A DNA stretch of 64,000 bases from Sphingobacterium sp. ML3W. Its GTDB lineage: Bacteria > Bacteroidota > Bacteroidia > Sphingobacteriales > Sphingobacteriaceae. Location of the stretch: NCBI RefSeq assembly GCF_029542085.1, contig NZ_CP107036.1, positions 4,154,001 to 4,218,000 of the forward strand, in the 5' to 3' direction. Shown here in pieces: positions 62,045 through 64,000 of the stretch (within the stretch, counting starts at the first letter, position 1; every line of letters starts with the position of its first letter). A program made the position numbers and the translations under genes. The notes below the pieces were generated by a model. That model was not told the DNA's origin and searched no databases. It worked only from the letters and a program-made list of their open reading frames with translations.

Positions 62045-62281
62045 TTAGTTAACGTTTTTTTCTAAATAAGCGATTGCTTGACCAACAGTACCAATAGTCT
62101 CTGCTTGATCATCAGGAATAGCAACGTTGAATTCTTTTTCAAACTCCATGATCAACTCAACAGTGTCAAGTGAATCAGCACCTAAATCATTAGTGAATGA
62201 AGCTTCTGGTGTTACTTCGTTTTCGTCTACACCTAATTTTTCAACGATAATTGCTTTTACTCTTGAAGCGATATCTGACAT
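62045..62281 (-). CDS. acpP: Acyl carrier protein
   Basis: Carries growing acyl chains on a phosphopantetheine arm at Ser37 in DLGADSLDTVELIM. The acidic 78-residue protein starts at the ATG at 62281 (MSDIASRVKAIIVEKLGVDE); the longer open frame to 62344 would add an untypical extension and overrun the promoter. It is first in the acpP-fabF-rnc operon. Confidence 0.97.
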   Translation of the reverse strand: MSDIASRVKAIIVEKLGVDENEVTPEASFTNDLGADSLDTVELIMEFEKEFNVAIPDDQAETIGTVGQAIAYLEKNVN

Positions 62282-62314
62282 GATTTTATAGTTTAATTGT
62301 TTAATAAATCTGTG

Positions 62315-62345
62315 CAAAGAAAAATAAATTTCATCAAAATTCAAA
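62315..62345 (-). promoter_or_regulatory. Promoter of the acpP-fabF-rnc operon
   Basis: Minus strand: TTTG (62342-62345), 19 bp, TTTCTTTG (62315-62322). The -33 is exact and the -7 has one mismatch to TAnnTTTG. The start codon is about 34 bp downstream. Confidence 0.65.
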
Positions 62346-62568
62346 CCTAAATTGATATTTAGATGAAAGTCACCATGTTAGGCGACCGAACTTATTCGCG
62401 TCTTATACTAGCTAACCCACTCTATATTAACTTAGTTCAAGTATAACAAAAATTATTTTGTATTCCAAACGCTCAGCTAATTAACTCAAATTTTACACAA
62501 AAAGTATATTCCCACCTTAAAATTATTAGTACCTTCGTTAGCATAAGGATATATATTTTATAAAAAAA

Positions 62569-63063
62569 GTGGTCAATAAGTTAGTAGCAAGGTTAGACAT
62601 GGATATGGATGAAGAGTTAGATTTCACCCTACTCGCCATCACCTGCCCGCTTAAAGATTACCGCCTCTGCCATTTTATCAATAAAGTGACAAACCTGGAT
62701 TTTTCCAGAGGCAAAGAGAGCAAATACGACCATGATGGTCGCCCGAAAAATAAATCAGAAGAAGAGCTTGAATATCACATCATCTTTGACGTAAAGAAAA
62801 AAATAAGCTATCACTTCACTGCTTTTCATTATCTCAGTCCGGATTCCGATACAGAATATTTTCTTATTAACAATAAAAGTATTGAGGGAACCTTTTTAAT
62901 CCCCGAAAACCCACATTTTGATTTCTTTGTCATCATCAAAAATTACATCTGCGAAGACGATGTTGAACATATAATCAAAAGGATCAGCAAATTACCGGAA
63001 GTGGTCATTGCAAAAGAAATATCACCAAAAATATTGAAATCTAAAGAAAATCTCATATTTTAG
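62569..63063 (+). CDS. IPExxxVDY family protein, unknown function
   Basis: A 164-residue cytoplasmic protein of a small family confined to Bacteroidota, named for a motif seen here as LIPENPHFDFFVII (about 113-126; VDY replaced by FDF). CPLKDYRLCHFINK near the N terminus is also typical. The start is GTG at 62569; an in-frame ATG ten codons on would cut into the conserved beginning (LDMDMDEELDF). Members commonly lie upstream of pyk, as here. Function is not known. Confidence 0.85.
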   Translation: MVNKLVARLDMDMDEELDFTLLAITCPLKDYRLCHFINKVTNLDFSRGKESKYDHDGRPKNKSEEELEYHIIFDVKKKISYHFTAFHYLSPDSDTEYFLINNKSIEGTFLIPENPHFDFFVIIKNYICEDDVEHIIKRISKLPEVVIAKEISPKILKSKENLIF

Positions 63064-63134
63064 CAGACTGTAGGTTAGTGTAGCAAATACACCTAACTCT
63101 AAATCTAAATTAATTCGATTTAGTTTTGACAAAA

Positions 63135-63163
63135 GACAACAATACGGCTTGCCGTTTGTTGTC
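63135..63163 (+). promoter_or_regulatory. Hairpin in the pyk leader
   Basis: gacaacaa pairs with ttgttgtc (8 bp), continued after one bulged base by acgg/ccgt around a 4-nt loop. No T-run follows. It lies 35 bp before the pyk start, between the two genes. Confidence 0.45.
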
Positions 63164-63197
63164 ATAAATGAAGAACATTAAAAATACAAAATAACAG

Positions 63198-64000
63198 ATG
63201 GAAAAAGTTCAAAAAAGGACTAAAATTGTCGCAACATTAGGCCCTGCTTCGGCAGACAAACAAGTTTTGACCAACATGATTGCCAAAGGGGTTGATGTGT
63301 GTCGGTTGAATTTCTCTCATGGCAGCCAGGCAGATCACCTTAAGGTAATCGAAACTATAAATGCAATAAATAATGAAACCGGATTCAATGTTGCCATCTT
63401 AGCTGACTTACAAGGTCCAAAGATTCGGATCGGAAAAATGAAAGAAGGTGGAGCTGTTCTCGTAAATGGTTCAAAAGTTGAAATTACCACACATGAACTC
63501 ATTGGAGACGAAAACAGAATCTACATTACATACGAAAACTTTCCAAACGATGTTGAAGCCAACGAAATCATATTACTTGATGACGGAAAACTTCAACTTC
63601 GTGTTTTAGAAACCAACCATAAGGACACGGTTACTTGTGAAGTAGTGCATGGTGGTGTGCTTACTTCACGTAAAGGCGTAAACTTACCAAACACCAAAGT
63701 ATCTATCCCTTCATTGACTGAAGAAGATTTAGATAACTTAAACTTTGCGTTGGATCACGGAGCTGACTGGATCGCGATGTCATTCGTTCGTTCGGCAGAA
63801 GATATTGCACAATGTAAAGAAATCATTGCCGCAAAAGGAAGCCATGCACGCGTAATCGCGAAAGTAGAAAAGCCTGAAGCAATCGAAAACATCGATGCAA
63901 TCATCGAAGCTACCGACGCTGTCATGGTTGCTCGTGGCGACTTGGGTGTTGAACTTCCAATGGAAGAGGTACCAGGACTTCAGAAGATCATCGTCCAAAA
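63198..64000 (+). CDS. pyk: Pyruvate kinase (5' part; runs off the window)
   Basis: Converts phosphoenolpyruvate and ADP to pyruvate and ATP in the last step of glycolysis. The first 267 codons are present. The N terminus reads KRTKIVATLGPASADK; RLNFSHGS carries the phosphate-binding Arg/Asn/Ser; LADLQGPKIRIG, a loop with LDDGK (start of the B domain) and MSFVRSAEDI follow; then AKVEKPEAIENID (catalytic Lys) and MVARGDLGVELP (metal-binding Glu/Asp region). The C-terminal allosteric domain lies beyond the right edge. It follows the IPExxxVDY gene by 134 bp with a hairpin in between. Confidence 0.97.
   Translation, partial: MEKVQKRTKIVATLGPASADKQVLTNMIAKGVDVCRLNFSHGSQADHLKVIETINAINNETGFNVAILADLQGPKIRIGKMKEGGAVLVNGSKVEITTHELIGDENRIYITYENFPNDVEANEIILLDDGKLQLRVLETNHKDTVTCEVVHGGVLTSRKGVNLPNTKVSIPSLTEEDLDNLNFALDHGADWIAMSFVRSAEDIAQCKEIIAAKGSHARVIAKVEKPEAIENIDAIIEATDAVMVARGDLGVELPMEEVPGLQKIIVQ

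Noticed and set aside
1..64000. CRISPR arrays, insertion sequences, phage genes, integration sites
   Set aside because: I saw no regularly spaced direct repeats, no transposase or integrase frame and no terminal inverted repeats flanking a gene anywhere in the window.

Overview
The window is about 40% GC chromosomal DNA from a member of Bacteroidota, most likely Sphingobacterium or a close relative in Sphingobacteriaceae. The main reasons are SusC/SusD outer-membrane pairs, a one-protein hybrid two-component regulator, an IPExxxVDY-family protein, an arginine cluster built around an ArgF'-type transcarbamylase, promoters of the TTTG / TAnnTTTG type, and almost no Shine-Dalgarno sequences. I see no tRNA, rRNA, insertion sequence, phage gene or CRISPR array.

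Layout. (1) 21-4652: a membrane glycosyltransferase and a flippase-like membrane protein, ruvC, an uncharacterised protein with kinase-like motifs, and an Lrp/AsnC regulator. (2) 4687-9673: an arginine operon on the minus strand, argD-argF'-argB-proC-argE. The transcarbamylase has Val at the specificity position (residue 90), which predicts succinylated rather than acetylated intermediates. (3) 9831-24882: one long minus-strand ribosomal super-operon (S10, spc and alpha operons) from rplC to rplQ with secY, map, infA and rpoA. rpsJ is missing from its usual place ahead of rplC. Several intergenic spacers carry strong hairpins, one of them terminator-like and lying inside the operon. (4) 25224-30106: a DinB-like protein, a WYL-domain regulator, a small lipoprotein and a TPR histidine kinase/NarL response regulator pair. 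(5) 30107-31580: a mostly non-coding stretch with an odd CGAA/TTCG-rich repeat-like block and one small secreted protein.

(6) 31581-46965: a polysaccharide utilisation locus. A hybrid two-component sensor/AraC regulator (39539-43399) is divergent from susC-susD-DUF2264-GH88. A second GH88 and a GH95-like glycosidase lie on its other side. No known polysaccharide lyase family is recognisable, although GH88 enzymes act on lyase products, so the DUF2264 protein is a candidate for the missing step. (7) 47510-53686: a Tat-exported Gfo/Idh/MocA oxidoreductase, a 1133-residue exported protein joining HEAT-like repeats to two DUF1080 domains, and a ROK-family regulator. Oxidoreductase plus DUF1080 matches the recently described 3-keto-glycoside route of glycan cleavage. 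The HEAT/double-DUF1080 fusion is the most unusual architecture in the window.

(8) 53683-64000: a CoA-binding protein and a serine hydrolase, then pyruvate dehydrogenase E1 alpha and E2 (no E1 beta beside them), hisS, rnc, fabF and acpP on the minus strand. The IPExxxVDY gene and the start of pyk lie on the plus strand; pyk runs off the right edge.

All family calls come from reading motifs in the translations. No database search was run.
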